Source: Phocicoccus schoeneichii
Lineage (GTDB): Bacteria > Bacillota > Bacilli > Staphylococcales > Salinicoccaceae
Direction of reading: 5' to 3'
Assembly (NCBI RefSeq): GCF_014635565.1
Contig: NZ_BMDB01000001.1
Location: 806,001-870,000, forward strand
Length of the DNA stretch: 64,000 bases
Below the pieces are notes generated by a model. It saw nothing but the letters and a program-made list of their open reading frames with translations. It did not search any database and had not been told where the DNA came from. The translations under genes and the position numbers were made by a program. Below are positions 48,366-61,792 of the stretch, one piece after another. Within the stretch, counting starts at the first letter, position 1. Every line of letters starts with the position of its first letter.

Positions 48366-49355
48366 CTATCCTTTATAAGTCAGTGCATCCATTTCGTCGA
48401 GCATTAAATCATATACACATTTTGCGAGTACTTCACTGTTATGATGGATGATGCCTTCTTCATTCACGTCTACAAGTTCCGTATTAGTATGTAATTTAAT
48501 TCCACGACGTTTAATATTTTCACTGTCGCACTCTACAAAGTCAATGCCTTCTGCAGTGTAACGTGCTGTTTCATCTTCAGTTAATTCTAGTTGACTCATA
48601 ATCAAAAAGTCGATAATTTCTTTTTCAACATGTGCGTGTAATGCATCTACATGGTCGCACGCACTCATACCCATCGTTTCGCCAGGCTGCTCCATAATGT
48701 TGCAAATGTAGATTTTCTTAGCAGCTGCATTTTGAAATGCTCCTTTTAATGCCGTCGGTAAAACATTTGGAATGATACTTGTAAATAAACTCCCCGGGCC
48801 AAATATAATATAGTCCGCCGCTTCAATTGCCTCTACCGCCTGACGTGATCCTTCTAAACCCATCGGCAAGAGTAACAACTTCTTGATGTTTTTACCCACT
48901 TTCGGAATATAACTCTCACCCACATAAATAGAGTCATCATCCATCACTGCAGCAAGCTTTGGTGACTCATTTGTACTCGGAATTACTTCACCGCGCACGT
49001 TTAAAATCTTTGAGAGCTGTTTAATCGCGAGTGAGAAGTCTTTTGTCATATCAAACATTGCTGCAATCATTAAGTTTCCAAGGGAATGTCCGTTAATTTC
49101 ATTTTTATTAAATCTAAACTTAAATAAATTCTCAAGTGTCTCTTCACTTTCGCTTAGCGCAGAGAGTACGTTTCTGATATCACCAGGCGCTGGCATATCA
49201 ATCTGTTCGCGGATTAAACCAGTCGATCCGCCATCATCTGCAACAGTAACAATCGCTGAGATATCAATCGGATATTGTTTTAGCCCACGGGCAAGAACAC
49301 TCAGACCGGTACCTCCACCTACTAATACGACCTTAATCTTTTTCACGGACTTCAC
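48366..49355 (-). CDS. yvcK: YvcK/GlmR-type UDP-sugar-binding regulator
   Basis: A 329-residue CofD-like protein: [47 protein letters not shown] and [13 protein letters not shown]. In Bacillus it binds UDP-GlcNAc and steers glucosamine synthesis and gluconeogenic growth. It overlaps rapZ by 23 bases. Confidence 0.95.
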   Translation of the reverse strand: MKSVKKIKVVLVGGGTGLSVLARGLKQYPIDISAIVTVADDGGSTGLIREQIDMPAPGDIRNVLSALSESEETLENLFKFRFNKNEINGHSLGNLMIAAMFDMTKDFSLAIKQLSKILNVRGEVIPSTNESPKLAAVMDDDSIYVGESYIPKVGKNIKKLLLLPMGLEGSRQAVEAIEAADYIIFGPGSLFTSIIPNVLPTALKGAFQNAAAKKIYICNIMEQPGETMGMSACDHVDALHAHVEKEIIDFLIMSQLELTEDETARYTAEGIDFVECDSENIKRRGIKLHTNTELVDVNEEGIIHHNSEVLAKCVYDLMLDEMDALTYKG

Positions 49356-50217
49356 CTTCTATATGTGCGTCTCTATGAATCGTATTAATTTCATACTTGT
49401 ACTTATTTTTTAATCGTTTAGATAAACGTTCAACTAATGCTACTGAGCGGTGCTGTCCGCCAGTACATCCAATCGCAATATTAAGTTGTGATTTACCTTC
49501 TTTCACGTATAACGGCAACATGAATGTCAGCAGATCTGCGAGCTTTCTATAAAAACGCTCTGTATCGTTGAACTTCATAACATAATCATAGACTTCTTGG
49601 TCAAGACCCGTTTTCTTACGTAGTTCTTCGATATAGTATGGGTTTGGCAAAAAGCGCACATCAAACACAAGGTCTGCATCTTTTGGCAGTCCGTGCTTAA
49701 ATCCAAAACTCAGCACATTCACAGAGAATATTGAGTCTTTTGTTCTATTTAAGTATTTATAAACTTCTTCTTTTAAATCTTTTGGACTGAACTCTGTCGT
49801 ATCAAAAATATATGTCGCGTTCCCTTTTAAATCTGTTAAGATATCGCGTTCTTCTCTGATTGCTTCAGTCAGTGTAATTCCTTTGTTTAGTGGATGTGAA
49901 CGTCTCGTTTCTTTATAACGAGAGATCAGACGTTCATCTGCCGCATCTAAAAAGAGAATGGATAATTTCATGTCTTTCAAAAGTGGTAACTGATTGATTT
50001 CATGGATGTAGTTTTCGAACATAGACTGTCCACGAAGGTCAATACCGAGCGCGACATCATGCATTTCTTCATTCGTCGACTCCATGAGTTCAACAATTTT
50101 TGGAAGTAAAACGGGAGGTAAGTTATCGATGCAGAAGTATCCCATGTCTTCAAGCGCATCTAGTGCTACGGATTTCCCCGCACCACTCATACCTGTCAAA
50201 ATAATTAAATTTTTCAT
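49333..50217 (-). CDS. rapZ: RapZ/YvcJ nucleotide-binding regulator
   Basis: A 294-residue protein with P-loop GMSGAGKSVALDALED at the N-terminus and the C-terminal domain IGCTGGQHRSVALVERL. Family members bind nucleotides and, in enterobacteria, RNA that controls glmS. The ATG at 50217 follows GGGG and starts the P-loop domain normally; the upstream frame is unlike the family. Confidence 0.95.
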   Translation of the reverse strand: MKNLIILTGMSGAGKSVALDALEDMGYFCIDNLPPVLLPKIVELMESTNEEMHDVALGIDLRGQSMFENYIHEINQLPLLKDMKLSILFLDAADERLISRYKETRRSHPLNKGITLTEAIREERDILTDLKGNATYIFDTTEFSPKDLKEEVYKYLNRTKDSIFSVNVLSFGFKHGLPKDADLVFDVRFLPNPYYIEELRKKTGLDQEVYDYVMKFNDTERFYRKLADLLTFMLPLYVKEGKSQLNIAIGCTGGQHRSVALVERLSKRLKNKYKYEINTIHRDAHIEGEVREKD

Positions 50218-50274
50218 TTTGCCAACCCCTCGTCTGGTTTTAAAAATGATGGAACCCAGTGGTCCCATCATCAG

Positions 50275-51204
<930 letters not shown>

Positions 51205-51263
51205 TTAAATTCTCCTATATCTTAGATTCACTTTCCTAATTATAGTAGAAAGAGTACATTCTT

Positions 51264-52688
51264 TCATTCATTTTGCTTGATTAGAGTCACCGCATCTTCT
51301 AGTTGTCTCATGTAAATCTGATTCATTTTGGAAATGTCTAAAAGTGAATCGTCTTCCGAGTTGTGATAGATATACATGTACGCGAGTGCAAGCGTTTCTC
51401 CTTCAAATTTAGACGTATTTAAACCCTCTTCTAATTGTCTAATTAAATCGATAAACCCAAGCATCTCTTCGTCAGTCGCATCAATACCTTCTAACGTCAC
51501 AAGCCCGTCGTGGAGTCTATCAATTTTAGCCATCTCTAATTTATTGAAAAGATATGCGGTATAGAGTTTTTCCTTGTTCCCAAAACCATCAATAAGATCC
51601 CACATTGGAGATCCTAAAATAATGTCAGATGGTGCGATGAGCGATGATTTAAAGAGCCCGAGCATTCTCATGTCTGGGTCTTCAGACTGTAAATACACAT
51701 CAATAATGCGGTTCAGCGTATCTCGTGCTTCTTGCCTCTTCCAAGGACTATGAATTTCATCTAGTGATTGGTATTTTTGAAGCTCTTGCCAATATTGACG
51801 CGACTCTTCTTCTTTTCCTATGTTGAAGGAAGACTGAGCGAGTGCGTGTAATAACTGGAAATTGATAATAACTTTTTTCTTATATAACGGATAGAGTAAC
51901 TTGTACGACATCTCACTTTTATTTAAGAAGTTCAGGACGAGTCCGACTTTTAGTCTTGCATCCTCGTCGAGTGGCTCAACGACTTCTAGCTTGCGTAAAA
52001 ATCTCGAGTATTCTTCCATATTTCCTGTGTAAAAGTACAGTAGAGTCAAGTGACTCAGTGCGTTCATGTCCGTCTGATCTTCTTCTAAGAGTGTTTCTAA
52101 GATCACTTGTGCTTCTTCAAATTTATTTAAAAACAGTAACGCCATCGCTTTTTGATTTCGGTATTCACGCGTCTCTTGGACTTCGATATCTAATGAATAC
52201 AGAAAATCGAGTGACGCTTCGATATTGCCGTTCATGAAGAGTGTCTGAAAAATAAACATGCCGATAAACTCATCGGCCTCTTGCACGAGTTCGTCATAAT
52301 CAAATTCAGCGATCTCAAAGATTTCAAAGAGCTCATCATAGAATGCGTTATCGTCGTAAAGATCGACATACTTCATACCGAAAAGTAACGCTTTATTCGG
52401 CTCTTCATCAATGATATTGACTTCCGACAAATCATAATAATACTTCGTGTCAAAATTGTCTCTCACAAACATATCGATTAGAAACTGTTCTGCGATTTCT
52501 GCTTGGCCGGATGATGCGGTCATGTACGCGAGTTCAGAAATATACTCTCTGTTGTACGGCTCGAGTTCGTGCGCGCGAAGCAGTAAATCACGTGCTTCAC
52601 TGTATCGTTCCGCATGCTTTTTCTTCATAGCTTGCATGTAGTAGATTCGCCCGTCAGATTGGAGCGAAATGATATTATTCTTTTTCAT
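51264..52688 (-). CDS. Tetratricopeptide-repeat protein (YvcD-like position)
   Basis: A 474-residue soluble, acidic, almost all-helical protein with multiple TPR units ([20 protein letters not shown] near 30, [16 protein letters not shown] near 190, and others). No signal peptide or catalytic motif. The place upstream of trxB matches B. subtilis YvcD. A role as a protein-interaction scaffold is inferred. Its start overlaps the acetyltransferase gene by 14 bases. Confidence 0.8.
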   Translation of the reverse strand: MKKNNIISLQSDGRIYYMQAMKKKHAERYSEARDLLLRAHELEPYNREYISELAYMTASSGQAEIAEQFLIDMFVRDNFDTKYYYDLSEVNIIDEEPNKALLFGMKYVDLYDDNAFYDELFEIFEIAEFDYDELVQEADEFIGMFIFQTLFMNGNIEASLDFLYSLDIEVQETREYRNQKAMALLFLNKFEEAQVILETLLEEDQTDMNALSHLTLLYFYTGNMEEYSRFLRKLEVVEPLDEDARLKVGLVLNFLNKSEMSYKLLYPLYKKKVIINFQLLHALAQSSFNIGKEEESRQYWQELQKYQSLDEIHSPWKRQEARDTLNRIIDVYLQSEDPDMRMLGLFKSSLIAPSDIILGSPMWDLIDGFGNKEKLYTAYLFNKLEMAKIDRLHDGLVTLEGIDATDEEMLGFIDLIRQLEEGLNTSKFEGETLALAYMYIYHNSEDDSLLDISKMNQIYMRQLEDAVTLIKQNE

Positions 52689-53169
52689 TGTTGCGCTCCT
52701 TTATGATCATTGGGTTTCCGTATGCGAGCGCGTTGTCTGGCACGTCTTTTGAGACGACAGTGCCTGCGCCAATCATACAGTTTTGGCCGATTGTGATTCC
52801 CGGGAGAATCGTGACGTTTGCACCGACCATTGTCTCGGCGCCAATCACGACGTCGCCGATTCTGTATTCATTCACCAGGTATTCGTGAGTCAAAATGGTT
52901 GTGTTGTAGCCGATGATTGAGTTTTCTCCGATTGTAATGCGTTCCGGGTAAAAGAGGTCTGGCATCGCTTTGTACGCAATCGATACTTTGTCCTCTAATT
53001 TCATGCCGAGCCCTGTCTTATAGAGTGCATGTTTTAATCTTGTAGAAGGCGTAAAGCGTCCAAGTTCAATCACGACAAAGTTTTTGACCACTTTTAAAAA
53101 TGAAATTGTGCGGTACATTCTCCATAATGGATTCGGTCCCTTAACTTTAAACCGTTCTACGTTCCTCAT
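52675..53169 (-). CDS. Hexapeptide-repeat acetyltransferase (YvoF-like)
   Basis: A 164-residue left-handed beta-helix protein with hexapeptide turns ([45 protein letters not shown]) and the catalytic His in ILTHEYLV. It resembles B. subtilis YvoF, which lies in the same hprK-lgt neighbourhood. It is probably an O-acetyltransferase; the acceptor is unknown. The gene starts directly after lgt. Confidence 0.88.
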   Translation of the reverse strand: MRNVERFKVKGPNPLWRMYRTISFLKVVKNFVVIELGRFTPSTRLKHALYKTGLGMKLEDKVSIAYKAMPDLFYPERITIGENSIIGYNTTILTHEYLVNEYRIGDVVIGAETMVGANVTILPGITIGQNCMIGAGTVVSKDVPDNALAYGNPMIIKERNNEKE

Positions 53170-54054
53170 TTATTTCTTCCTTTTCTTGTTGGCCTTCACT
53201 GTTTTAACAGGTTGTGTTCTTCTCGTGCGTCTGTCTTTATCTTTTAAAAGATTGCCATGAATTTCACCGTAAACGGGTGGTTTCACTTTAATTTCGCGGT
53301 AAATCCACAGTGCGATCGCTAAGATGATTAACGATAGCGACATGAGTTGTGCTGTACGGAGTCCGCCGAAGAACATGAGGCTGTCTGTACGCATGCCTTC
53401 AATGAAGAAGCGTCCGATTGAGTAATAAATCATGTATAAAAACAGTGTTTGACCGATTTTTAGTTTTGGTCTGAGTAATATTAAAATGACGACTCCGATG
53501 ATGTTCCAAATACTTTCGTATAGAAATGTCGGATGGTAATATGTCCCGTCGATATTCATTTGGTTGATGATAAATTCAGGGATGTGCAAGTTTTCTAGAA
53601 AACTACGACTGACTGGTCCGCCGTGTGCTTCCTGGTTAATAAAGTTCCCCCAACGCCCGATTGCCTGCCCGAGTAATACGGATGGAATTAAAATATCCGC
53701 AAATTGGAAGAAACTGTATTTGTGTTTTTTCGTGAAATAGAGTCCCGCGAGTACGCCACCGATGAGCCCCCCATGGATGGCCATTCCGCCTTCCCATACT
53801 GCTAAGACTTCAAGAGGATGCTGTGCGTAGTACCCGATGTTGAATAGTACAAAGTACAGTCTCGCACCGATGAGTGAGAAAATGATGATGTAAAACATCA
53901 TGTCCATCAGTAAATCTTTGTCGAACCCTTTTTTAACCATTTCTCTATTTGCAACGAAATAGGCGAGGAGCATCGCCATAAAAATAATGATGCCGTACCA
54001 ATAGACATCCCATCCGAAGATATTAAACGCGACGCGGTCGATGCTATTTGTCAT
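53170..54054 (-). CDS. lgt: Prolipoprotein diacylglyceryl transferase
   Basis: A 294-residue membrane enzyme with seven helices. The Lgt signature [14 protein letters not shown] and [13 protein letters not shown] are present, and a basic tail (about 270-294) follows. It attaches diacylglycerol to the lipobox cysteine of the lipoproteins encoded elsewhere in this window. It overlaps hprK by 11 bases. Confidence 0.97.
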   Translation of the reverse strand: MTNSIDRVAFNIFGWDVYWYGIIIFMAMLLAYFVANREMVKKGFDKDLLMDMMFYIIIFSLIGARLYFVLFNIGYYAQHPLEVLAVWEGGMAIHGGLIGGVLAGLYFTKKHKYSFFQFADILIPSVLLGQAIGRWGNFINQEAHGGPVSRSFLENLHIPEFIINQMNIDGTYYHPTFLYESIWNIIGVVILILLRPKLKIGQTLFLYMIYYSIGRFFIEGMRTDSLMFFGGLRTAQLMSLSLIILAIALWIYREIKVKPPVYGEIHGNLLKDKDRRTRRTQPVKTVKANKKRKK

Positions 54055-54988
54055 GACGATTCTCTCCTTCTGACTTTTGTTTGATGAATGCTTTTAGTCG
54101 TTCGTTAAATTCTTCAGCTGCGTTGATGCCCATTTTTTGTAGGCGGAAGTTCATGGCAGCTACTTCAATGATATTGACGAGATTTCGTCCTGGTCTTACT
54201 GGGATGAGTTTCTGGGACACTTCTGTATCGAGAATTTTCATGGATTTTTCTTCTAACCCGACACGATCGTATTCCTTGTTTTTATCCCAAAATTCTAAAT
54301 GCACGTTCAGCATGATGCGTTTTTCGTTCAGCACAACACCCGCACCAAATAACGTCATCACATTAACGATGCCGATGCCGCGAATTTCGAGTAAGTTCTC
54401 GATGAGTTTCGGTGCTTTCCCGATGAGCTGTCCTTTTTGAATCTGCTTAATTTCGACATTGTCGTCTGCGACAAGACGATGCCCATTTTTGACAAGCTCG
54501 AGTGCAATCTCACTCTTACCGATGCCACTTTCACCGGTGATTAACACCCCGATGCCGTATACATCTAGAAGCACACCGTGAACGTTCGTCTCCGGCGCGA
54601 GAGCCATTTCAAGATAGTCTGTGAGTGTATAGTTGAACGCAGTTGTTGTGAGTTCCGTTGAAAGAAGCGCAGTGCCTGTGTTATTGCACGCTTTGATGAG
54701 TGCTTCCGGTGGCTCGTGACCATGCGTTAAAATAATGCATGGCGTGTCCTTACGACACAGTGACTGCGCGCGGCTCTCTTGCTCTTCATCAGTCAAGCGA
54801 TGCATGAAGAACGTCGTCTCCGTCGTACCAAAAATCTGGATGCGCTCAGAAGAATAGTGAGAGAAATACCCGGCAACCTCAAGACCGGGACGCGACACAT
54901 CGATGCTCACGACCTCTTTATTTAGACCCTCCGCACCCGCATGGAGTGTCAGATTAAACTTTTCTAATATATTTTTTACAATAAGCAT
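54044..54988 (-). CDS. hprK: HPr kinase/phosphorylase
   Basis: A 314-residue protein: N-terminal domain with [13 protein letters not shown], then the kinase P-loop [14 protein letters not shown] near 150, [15 protein letters not shown] and [17 protein letters not shown]. It phosphorylates HPr on Ser46 for carbon catabolite control. It is the first gene of a minus-strand run reaching whiA; about 185 bases of unremarkable AT-rich sequence separate it from repeat array C. Confidence 0.97.
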   Translation of the reverse strand: MLIVKNILEKFNLTLHAGAEGLNKEVVSIDVSRPGLEVAGYFSHYSSERIQIFGTTETTFFMHRLTDEEQESRAQSLCRKDTPCIILTHGHEPPEALIKACNNTGTALLSTELTTTAFNYTLTDYLEMALAPETNVHGVLLDVYGIGVLITGESGIGKSEIALELVKNGHRLVADDNVEIKQIQKGQLIGKAPKLIENLLEIRGIGIVNVMTLFGAGVVLNEKRIMLNVHLEFWDKNKEYDRVGLEEKSMKILDTEVSQKLIPVRPGRNLVNIIEVAAMNFRLQKMGINAAEEFNERLKAFIKQKSEGENRHDK

Positions 54989-55173
54989 AATGAGCCCTCA
55001 ATTTTTCGGATAATAAGTACATTATATCAAAATATGAGTAGCTAAAATATGAATAGACCGTTAAAAGATGAAAGATGCTGAACTTCTATTCGATCGTGTG
55101 ATTTTAAGGAAGATAATTACAAGAATTATTCACGAGCTCGGGTGTTTAGGTTAGTACGTGGATTATTACCCCT

Positions 55174-55632
55174 TTTATCTTCGATATAGCACACAATCAT
55201 GCTTCCTATATAGAAGATTATCCATTTATCTTTGAGATAGCACACAATCATGCTTCCTATATAGAAGATTATCCATTTATCTTTGAGATAGCACACAATC
55301 ACGCTTCCTATATAGAAGATTATCCCTTTATCTTTGAGATAGGACACAATCATGCTTCCTATATAGAAGATTCTCCCTTTATCTTTGAGATAGCACACAA
55401 TCATGCTTCCTATATAGAAGATTATCCATTTATCTTCGAGATAGAACACAATCTTGCTTCCTATATAGAAGATTATCCATTTATCTTTGAGATAGCACAC
55501 AATCTTGCTTCCTATATAGAAGATTATTCCTTTATCTTTGAGATAGCACACAATCTTGCTTCCTATATAGAAGATTATCCATTTATCTTTGAGATAGGTC
55601 ACAAACTCAGGACCTATATAGAAGATAAACAC
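55174..55632. repeat. Tandem array C, nine 51-bp units
   Basis: Nine head-to-tail copies of 51 bp; eight are close to identical and the ninth (from 55582) diverges in the middle. Shared words are TTTATCTTTGAGATAG, CACACAAT and GCTTCCTATATAGAAGAT. CTTC(C)TATATAGAAG is a bulged palindrome, and AAGAT/ATCTT form further inverted arms. A minus-strand frame (GTG 55632 to 55126, 168 codons) runs through all copies with a 17-residue period (hydrophobic FYIGSMIVCYL plus KDK), but differences between copies mostly change residues, so coding is doubtful. The array lies between hprK and the DUF4097 gene. Confidence 0.92.
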
Positions 55633-55660
55633 CTACTTCCCAGAAACTCCTACCAAAATT

Positions 55661-55692
55661 AAAAACCCGAACCTCACTCAAGAGGTTCGGGT
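55661..55692 (-). terminator. Terminator after the DUF4097 gene
   Basis: ACCCGAACCTC and GAGGTTCGGGT pair perfectly around ACTCAA; the minus-strand side has a T-run. Confidence 0.9.
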
Positions 55693-55701
55693 CATATCAA
55701 A

Positions 55702-56871
55702 CTAGTTTCTATGCAACGTGATGCTGCCGATTTTTGTTGATGCTTCGATCACGAGTCCTGTTTCTTTATCGTTTAAAATCATGAGTTCTTTTAAGCCAAA
55801 GTCTGATGGTTTCATATATCTCGTGTCGAGTCCTGGTGGATAGTTCAGGTTCCCCATCACTGTCGACAGGCGACCAGCGATTTCTGTTCCCGCAGGTACT
55901 TCAATATTAACGCCACCGACATTTGTGTTGACGCTCACAACTTCTGTCTTGTTGCTTACAGATACATTCACGGAACCGTTCGAGTGAATGTCGATCTCTC
56001 GTGCGTTCAGATCATCTGTTTTCACAGATCCAACCATTGTCACGACTTCAAGTGCATCATACTCGCCTTTGTCAACAGACACTTGTCCTTTAGAGGTTCT
56101 CACGAAACCAGTTTTCACAAACAGGTTTTCTACCTCGATATCTCCGTTTAAAATGTCGATTGTTAAGTCTTCTGTCGCGATGTCTTTTACATCGATATTT
56201 CCATTTGAGCCAGAAATGATGATGCGGTTTAAGTCTAATGGATTCACTTCAACTTCCACGTTCACTTTCGCGCTTCTCAGTGGAGATAGAACAAGCAGCT
56301 CATCGTCTTTAACTTCACACACGATATCTTGGAAATAGTTGCGCTTTTTGTCAAGTTTGCGATAAAACGGTGTGACTTCAAAACGAACCACTGTCCGATC
56401 TGTTGTGGGCTTGACAGATACATTACCGTTTGTCACATCGATGCTCATTTTTTTGAATGGTAAATCGATTGTTTCAATCAATCTATTTTTTGATCCTTTT
56501 GAAAAAATCGAATCGACGTTTGTATTTTTCACAGAATCAAATGTCTTTTCAAACGTTTTAACGACCTGTTTAAACTGTGATTGATTTTCTGCTGACGTTT
56601 TCACATTTTGGAATGTATCTTTCACGTTTTTCTCAATTTTGTCGATATCTACATATTTACCCACTTCGTCCGTCATCTGTTCAAAGAATTGGAACATTGG
56701 GTTTGTGTCTTTTTCAGTTTTTTGGTTTTCTGTTTCTTCAACTTTTGGTTCTTCACCGTTAACATTTACGTCTTCAGTTTTATAGTTGAGTGCGTTCATC
56801 AGGTCAATCGCTTCTGCTGTTGTAATTTTACCTTCTTCTAATAATTTTAGAATTCTTTCTTTGCTCTCCAT
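55702..56871 (-). CDS. DUF4097 beta-repeat protein (YvlB-like) with SHOCT-like start
   Basis: A 389-residue protein. Residues 1-25 (KERILKLLEEGKITTAEAID) form a SHOCT-like helix pair. A charged linker follows, then from about 120 a repetitive beta structure with SNGNIDVKDI, LNGDIEVENL, SNGSVNVSVS and VGGVNIEVPAG. It resembles YvlB, found with uvrBA in Bacillus. Membrane-stress association is inferred from that family. The ATG at 56871 overlaps the uvrA stop by one base (TAATG-type), so it is cotranscribed. Confidence 0.82.
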   Translation of the reverse strand: MESKERILKLLEEGKITTAEAIDLMNALNYKTEDVNVNGEEPKVEETENQKTEKDTNPMFQFFEQMTDEVGKYVDIDKIEKNVKDTFQNVKTSAENQSQFKQVVKTFEKTFDSVKNTNVDSIFSKGSKNRLIETIDLPFKKMSIDVTNGNVSVKPTTDRTVVRFEVTPFYRKLDKKRNYFQDIVCEVKDDELLVLSPLRSAKVNVEVEVNPLDLNRIIISGSNGNIDVKDIATEDLTIDILNGDIEVENLFVKTGFVRTSKGQVSVDKGEYDALEVVTMVGSVKTDDLNAREIDIHSNGSVNVSVSNKTEVVSVNTNVGGVNIEVPAGTEIAGRLSTVMGNLNYPPGLDTRYMKPSDFGLKELMILNDKETGLVIEASTKIGSITLHRN

Positions 56872-59720
56872 TACTTGACCTCCTGATGGCTTCTTTCGAG
56901 CCATTTCTTTAAGTGGTACCCCGTATAACTACGTGGTTCTTTCATGATATCTTTAATTGTACCATGCGCGACGATCTCTCCTCCACCGTCGCCCCCTTCA
57001 GGACCTAAATCAATAATATGATCGGCGACTTTTATCACATCTAAATTGTGCTCAATGATGACTACAGAGTCTCCATTATCTACTAGACGTTGAATGACAT
57101 CGATTAAGCGACGGATGTCCTCAGAGTGTAGTCCTGTTGTTGGTTCGTCAAGTATATACAATGTCTTTCCATTCGAACGTTTGTGTAATTCCGATGCAAG
57201 TTTTACACGTTGAGCTTCCCCTCCAGACAGTGTTGTTGCTGGTTGGCCAAGTTTCACATACTCTAAACCAACATCTTTAAGCGTTTTTATCTTACGCTTA
57301 ATTTTAGGAATGTTTTCGAAGAAATTATATCCTTCTTCTACTGTCATCTCTAAAATGTCTGAGATGTTTTTATCTTTATAAGTGACCTCTAATGTTTCAC
57401 GATTATAGCGTTTACCATTACATACTTCACATGGCACGAAGACGTCTGGCAAGAAGTGCATCTCTATCTTGATGATACCGTCTCCTTTACATGCTTCACA
57501 GCGACCGCCTTTTACGTTGAAACTAAAGCGACCTTTTTGATATCCGCGAACTTTCGCTTCGTTCGTGTTGGCGAATACGTCGCGAATGTCATCGAACACA
57601 CCCGTGTATGTTGCTGGGTTCGAACGTGGTGTACGACCAATTGGCGACTGGTCAATATCGATGATCTTGTCGAGATATTTTACACCAGTTACGCTGTCTG
57701 AGTTCCCTGGTGTTTGTTTAGATTTGTAAAGTTCTTTATGAAGTCCTTTATAAAGAATCTCATTGACTAATGTACTTTTCCCTGATCCTGATACACCAGT
57801 AACGACAGTCAGAACCCCTTTTGGAAAGTCTACATCAATATTTTTTAAATTATTTTCTTTTGCTCCACGAACTTTAAAGACTTCGTCTTTATTGTATGTG
57901 CGATAGTTTTCAGGGAGTGGAATACGGCGTTTTCCACTTAAATATTGTCCAGTTAATGAGTGGTCATCCTTCATGACATACTCTGGCGTTCCTTCAGATA
58001 CGACTTCTCCACCATGCACACCAGCTCCTGGACCGATGTCAATGAGGTAGTCACTTGCGAGCATTGTGTCTTCATCATGCTCAACTACAATTAACGTGTT
58101 ACCTAAGTCACGCATTTCATGTAGCGTTGAAATGAGTCGGTCGTTGTCACGTTGATGGAGTCCAATTGACGGCTCATCTAGAATGTAGAGTACGCCAGAG
58201 AGCATTGAACCGATTTGAGTTGCGAGACGAATACGCTGCGCTTCTCCACCAGATAAAGTTCCGCTTCGACGATTTAAAGTTAAATAATCGAGTCCCACGT
58301 TTTGTAAGAATTTTAGACGGTCATTCACTTCTTTAAGAATTGGTTTTGCTATTTGACTGTTTTGCTCAGATAGATTCAAGTTTTTGAAGAAATCGAGTGC
58401 TTCTTGAACTGATTGATCTACAGATTCACCGATGTGTTTGTGGTCGATCTTGACGGATCTCGCTTCTTCGTTTAAACGATAGCCGTCACATGTTGGACAC
58501 ACTGTTTCTCTCATATACTGAGACATTTGTTCTCTTGTAAACGCTGATGGACTTTCACGGTAACGTCTGTCGATGTTGTTCATAACACCTTCATATTTCA
58601 TTTCACGTGAACGTTTCACACCATTCATCTGTTCAAAGTGGTACAGTATTTCATCATCAGAACCAAATAGAATAATTTTTTGTTCTTTTTTCTTTAAGTC
58701 TTTGAACGGTTTGTCCATGTCGATGTCATAATGTTTTGCTGTTTGTTCGAGCAGGTTTGGATAGTAGTTCGAGCTAATTGGTTGCCAAGGTAGAATCGCA
58801 CCTTCACGAAGTGACAGGGTTTCATCTGGCACAACTAAATTTTTGTCTACTGCCCATTTTACGCCAAGGCCATCACAGTCTGTACATGCACCAAATGGAG
58901 CATTGAATGAGAATAATCTCGGCTCTAGTTCTGGTAAAGTGAATCCACAAATTGGACAAGAGAAGTGCTCTGAGAAGTGCAGGTCTTCTCCGTCAATCAC
59001 GTTAATATCCACGTTCCCATGTGCTTTTTCTAATGCGATTTGGAGTGAGTCTGATAGACGTGACTCCACGCCTTCACGAATACCGATTCGGTCAACGACC
59101 ACATCAATATCGTGTTTTGTGTTTTTATTTAATTCTGGTACATCGTCGACGTCGTACATTTCACCGTCAACGATAACGCGAGCAAACCCTTCTTTATGAA
59201 GGTCTTCGAACACTTTTTTGTGCTGTCCTTTTTTACCACGAATGATTGGAGAGAATACTTGTATACGTGTTCTCGCAGGAAGTTTCATAATTTCATCGAC
59301 CATTTCTTCAATCGTTTGACTAGAAATTTCGATGTCGTGGTTTGGACAATACGGTGTTCCTGCACGTGCGTATAATAGTCTTAAATAGTCGTAGATTTCA
59401 GTGATCGTCGACACTGTAGATCTTGGGTTGTTTGACGTCGTTTTTTGGTCAATTGAAATTGCTGGAGATAATCCTTCAATCGTGTCGACATTTGGTTTCT
59501 CCATTTGCCCTAAAAATTGACGGGCATATGAACTGAGCGATTCGACATAGCGACGTTGTCCTTCCGCATAGATTGTGTCAAACGCGAGCGATGATTTCCC
59601 AGAACCGGATAGTCCTGTCATGACTACCAGTTGGTTTCTTGGGATATCAATATCTACATTTTTTAAGTTGTGCTGTCTCGCACCTCTTATTTTTATATGT
59701 GTGTTGTTTCCTAATGCCAA
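56871..59720 (-). CDS. uvrA: Excinuclease ABC subunit A
   Basis: A 949-residue ABC-type DNA damage sensor with two P-loops (GLSGSGKSS near 35, GVSGSGKST near 645), two LSGGEAQR signatures and zinc-binding cysteines in [18 protein letters not shown] and [16 protein letters not shown]. It works with UvrB and UvrC in nucleotide excision repair. It starts six bases after uvrB. Confidence 0.98.
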   Translation of the reverse strand: MALGNNTHIKIRGARQHNLKNVDIDIPRNQLVVMTGLSGSGKSSLAFDTIYAEGQRRYVESLSSYARQFLGQMEKPNVDTIEGLSPAISIDQKTTSNNPRSTVSTITEIYDYLRLLYARAGTPYCPNHDIEISSQTIEEMVDEIMKLPARTRIQVFSPIIRGKKGQHKKVFEDLHKEGFARVIVDGEMYDVDDVPELNKNTKHDIDVVVDRIGIREGVESRLSDSLQIALEKAHGNVDINVIDGEDLHFSEHFSCPICGFTLPELEPRLFSFNAPFGACTDCDGLGVKWAVDKNLVVPDETLSLREGAILPWQPISSNYYPNLLEQTAKHYDIDMDKPFKDLKKKEQKIILFGSDDEILYHFEQMNGVKRSREMKYEGVMNNIDRRYRESPSAFTREQMSQYMRETVCPTCDGYRLNEEARSVKIDHKHIGESVDQSVQEALDFFKNLNLSEQNSQIAKPILKEVNDRLKFLQNVGLDYLTLNRRSGTLSGGEAQRIRLATQIGSMLSGVLYILDEPSIGLHQRDNDRLISTLHEMRDLGNTLIVVEHDEDTMLASDYLIDIGPGAGVHGGEVVSEGTPEYVMKDDHSLTGQYLSGKRRIPLPENYRTYNKDEVFKVRGAKENNLKNIDVDFPKGVLTVVTGVSGSGKSTLVNEILYKGLHKELYKSKQTPGNSDSVTGVKYLDKIIDIDQSPIGRTPRSNPATYTGVFDDIRDVFANTNEAKVRGYQKGRFSFNVKGGRCEACKGDGIIKIEMHFLPDVFVPCEVCNGKRYNRETLEVTYKDKNISDILEMTVEEGYNFFENIPKIKRKIKTLKDVGLEYVKLGQPATTLSGGEAQRVKLASELHKRSNGKTLYILDEPTTGLHSEDIRRLIDVIQRLVDNGDSVVIIEHNLDVIKVADHIIDLGPEGGDGGGEIVAHGTIKDIMKEPRSYTGYHLKKWLERSHQEVK

Positions 59721-59726
59721 ATTAAA

Positions 59727-61697
59727 TCACCCTTCTGCTTTGAGTTCAAAGAGTGCATCACGCAGTTCTGATGCGCGTTCGAAGTCGAGTTCGCGCGCCG
59801 CTTCTTTCATGTCTTTTTCTAACTGCTTGATAACTTTTTCTCGCTCTTTCTTTGTCAGTTTTATCGTACCCGATTTTTCCGGTTTCTTATCATCTTTATT
59901 TTCTACTTCTGCACTGATTACATCTCGGATATCTTTCTTGATTGTCGTCGGTGTGATACCATGTTTTTCGTTAAATGCAATCTGGATTTCACGGCGTCGT
60001 GCTGTTTCATCTAATGCATATCTCATCGAGTCCGTGATTTTATCGGCATACATAATCACGTGACCTTCACTGTTACGTGCCGCGCGTCCAATCGTCTGTA
60101 CTAATGAACGAGATGAACGCAAGAACCCTTCTTTGTCTGCGTCTAATATCGCAACGAGCGATACTTCTGGAATGTCTATCCCCTCACGCAGCAAGTTGAT
60201 TCCGACGAGTACATCATATGTGCCGAGACGGAGTTCTCGAATGATTTCAATACGTTCTAACGTCTTGATTTCAGAGTGTAAGTACTGCACTTTTACGCCA
60301 GCTTCTTTTAGATAAGTAGTTAAATCCTCTGACATTTTTTTCGTGAGTGTCGTGATGATGACACGTTCGTTTTTTTCACTACGCTTCACAATTTCATCTA
60401 ATAAGTCGTCGATTTGATGCTCTGTTGGACGTACGTCAATTGTAGGATCTAAAAGACCTGTCGGGCGAATGATTTGTTCCACCATTTTTTCAGTGTGCTC
60501 TAGCTCGAACGGTCCTGGTGTCGCTGACACATAAACGAGTTGCTTTGCTTTATCTAAAAATTCGTCAAACATCAGTGGACGGTTATCGAGTGCTGATGGT
60601 AGACGGAATCCATGATCAACAAGCACCTTTTTACGCGCTTGGTCACCGTTGTACATGCCTCGAATCTGTGGCAGTGTCACGTGAGACTCGTCGATCATGA
60701 TGACGAAGTCTTTAAAGTAGTCGAGAAGCGTATAAGGTGTTGACCCGAGTGGTCGTAACGTCAAATGCACTGAATAGTTCTCGATACCTGAACAGAAGCC
60801 CATCTCTCTCATCATCTCAAGGTCATAGTTTGTACGTTGTTCGAGACGTTGTGCTTCAAGTAACTTGTTTTCATCTCTCATCTTTTTAAGCTGTTCTTCT
60901 AATTCTTTTTCAATACGCTCGATTGCTACTTGTAGCTTCTCATCACGCGTTACGAAGTGGGATGCTGGGAACAGCACAAAGTGCTCGCGTTCGTTGATGA
61001 CTTCACCTGTCAGATAGTTAATTTCTCTAATTCTATCAATCTCATCACCGAAAAACTCAATGCGAATACACTGTTCTTCTTTTGAGGCAGGGAATACCTC
61101 AACAATATCTCCACGTACTCTAAACGTACCGCGCTTAAAGTCGATGTCGTTACGCTGATATTGAATGTCAACGAGCTTTCTAAGTAACTGGTTACGGTCA
61201 ATTTCCATACCGACACGTACATTTAATCTCATGTTTTGGTACTCTTCTGGGTTACCTAAACCGTATATGCATGACACCGATGCGATGATAATGACATCGT
61301 CCCCTTCAAATAAAGATGAAGTTGCCGAGTGTCTTAATTGGTCGATTTCATCGTTAATCGACGCATCTTTTTCAATAAAAGTATCCGTGGACGGAACATA
61401 AGCTTCTGGCTGATAAAAATCATAGTAGCTCACAAAATATTCCACACGGTTATTTGGAAAGAATTCTTTAAATTCACTATATAATTGTCCTGCAAGTGTT
61501 TTGTTATGTGCGATGATCAAAGTCGGTTTGCCGATTTCTTTGATGACTTGACTCATCGTAAATGTCTTACCTGTACCCGTTGCACCGAGTAATGTCTGGT
61601 GGCGCTGACCACTTTTAATTTGCTCCACGAGCTCTTTTATTGCTCTGGGTTGGTCACCTGCAGGTTCGAACTCTGATACTAATTCAAACTTTGCCAT
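59727..61697 (-). CDS. uvrB: Excinuclease ABC subunit B
   Basis: A 656-residue helicase-like protein: Walker [13 protein letters not shown], beta-hairpin region [12 protein letters not shown], helicase motif [20 protein letters not shown] and a C-terminal UVR domain with [22 protein letters not shown]. The ATG at 61697 follows GGAGG; the longer reading from 61712 covers that site. Confidence 0.98.
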   Translation of the reverse strand: MAKFELVSEFEPAGDQPRAIKELVEQIKSGQRHQTLLGATGTGKTFTMSQVIKEIGKPTLIIAHNKTLAGQLYSEFKEFFPNNRVEYFVSYYDFYQPEAYVPSTDTFIEKDASINDEIDQLRHSATSSLFEGDDVIIIASVSCIYGLGNPEEYQNMRLNVRVGMEIDRNQLLRKLVDIQYQRNDIDFKRGTFRVRGDIVEVFPASKEEQCIRIEFFGDEIDRIREINYLTGEVINEREHFVLFPASHFVTRDEKLQVAIERIEKELEEQLKKMRDENKLLEAQRLEQRTNYDLEMMREMGFCSGIENYSVHLTLRPLGSTPYTLLDYFKDFVIMIDESHVTLPQIRGMYNGDQARKKVLVDHGFRLPSALDNRPLMFDEFLDKAKQLVYVSATPGPFELEHTEKMVEQIIRPTGLLDPTIDVRPTEHQIDDLLDEIVKRSEKNERVIITTLTKKMSEDLTTYLKEAGVKVQYLHSEIKTLERIEIIRELRLGTYDVLVGINLLREGIDIPEVSLVAILDADKEGFLRSSRSLVQTIGRAARNSEGHVIMYADKITDSMRYALDETARRREIQIAFNEKHGITPTTIKKDIRDVISAEVENKDDKKPEKSGTIKLTKKEREKVIKQLEKDMKEAARELDFERASELRDALFELKAEG

Positions 61698-61750
61698 ATT
61701 TTTTGCCTCCACTTAAAGTTACTTCTATCTTACTACAAATTGTCCGAAAT

Positions 61751-61792
61751 AAAAAAAGAAACGACAAACACACGTTCGGTCATTTCTTTTCG
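61751..61792 (-). terminator. Terminator after csbA
   Basis: On the minus strand AAAGAAATGAC and GTCGTTTCTTT pair (one mismatch) with CGAACGTGTGTTT between, and continue into a T-run. Confidence 0.7.
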
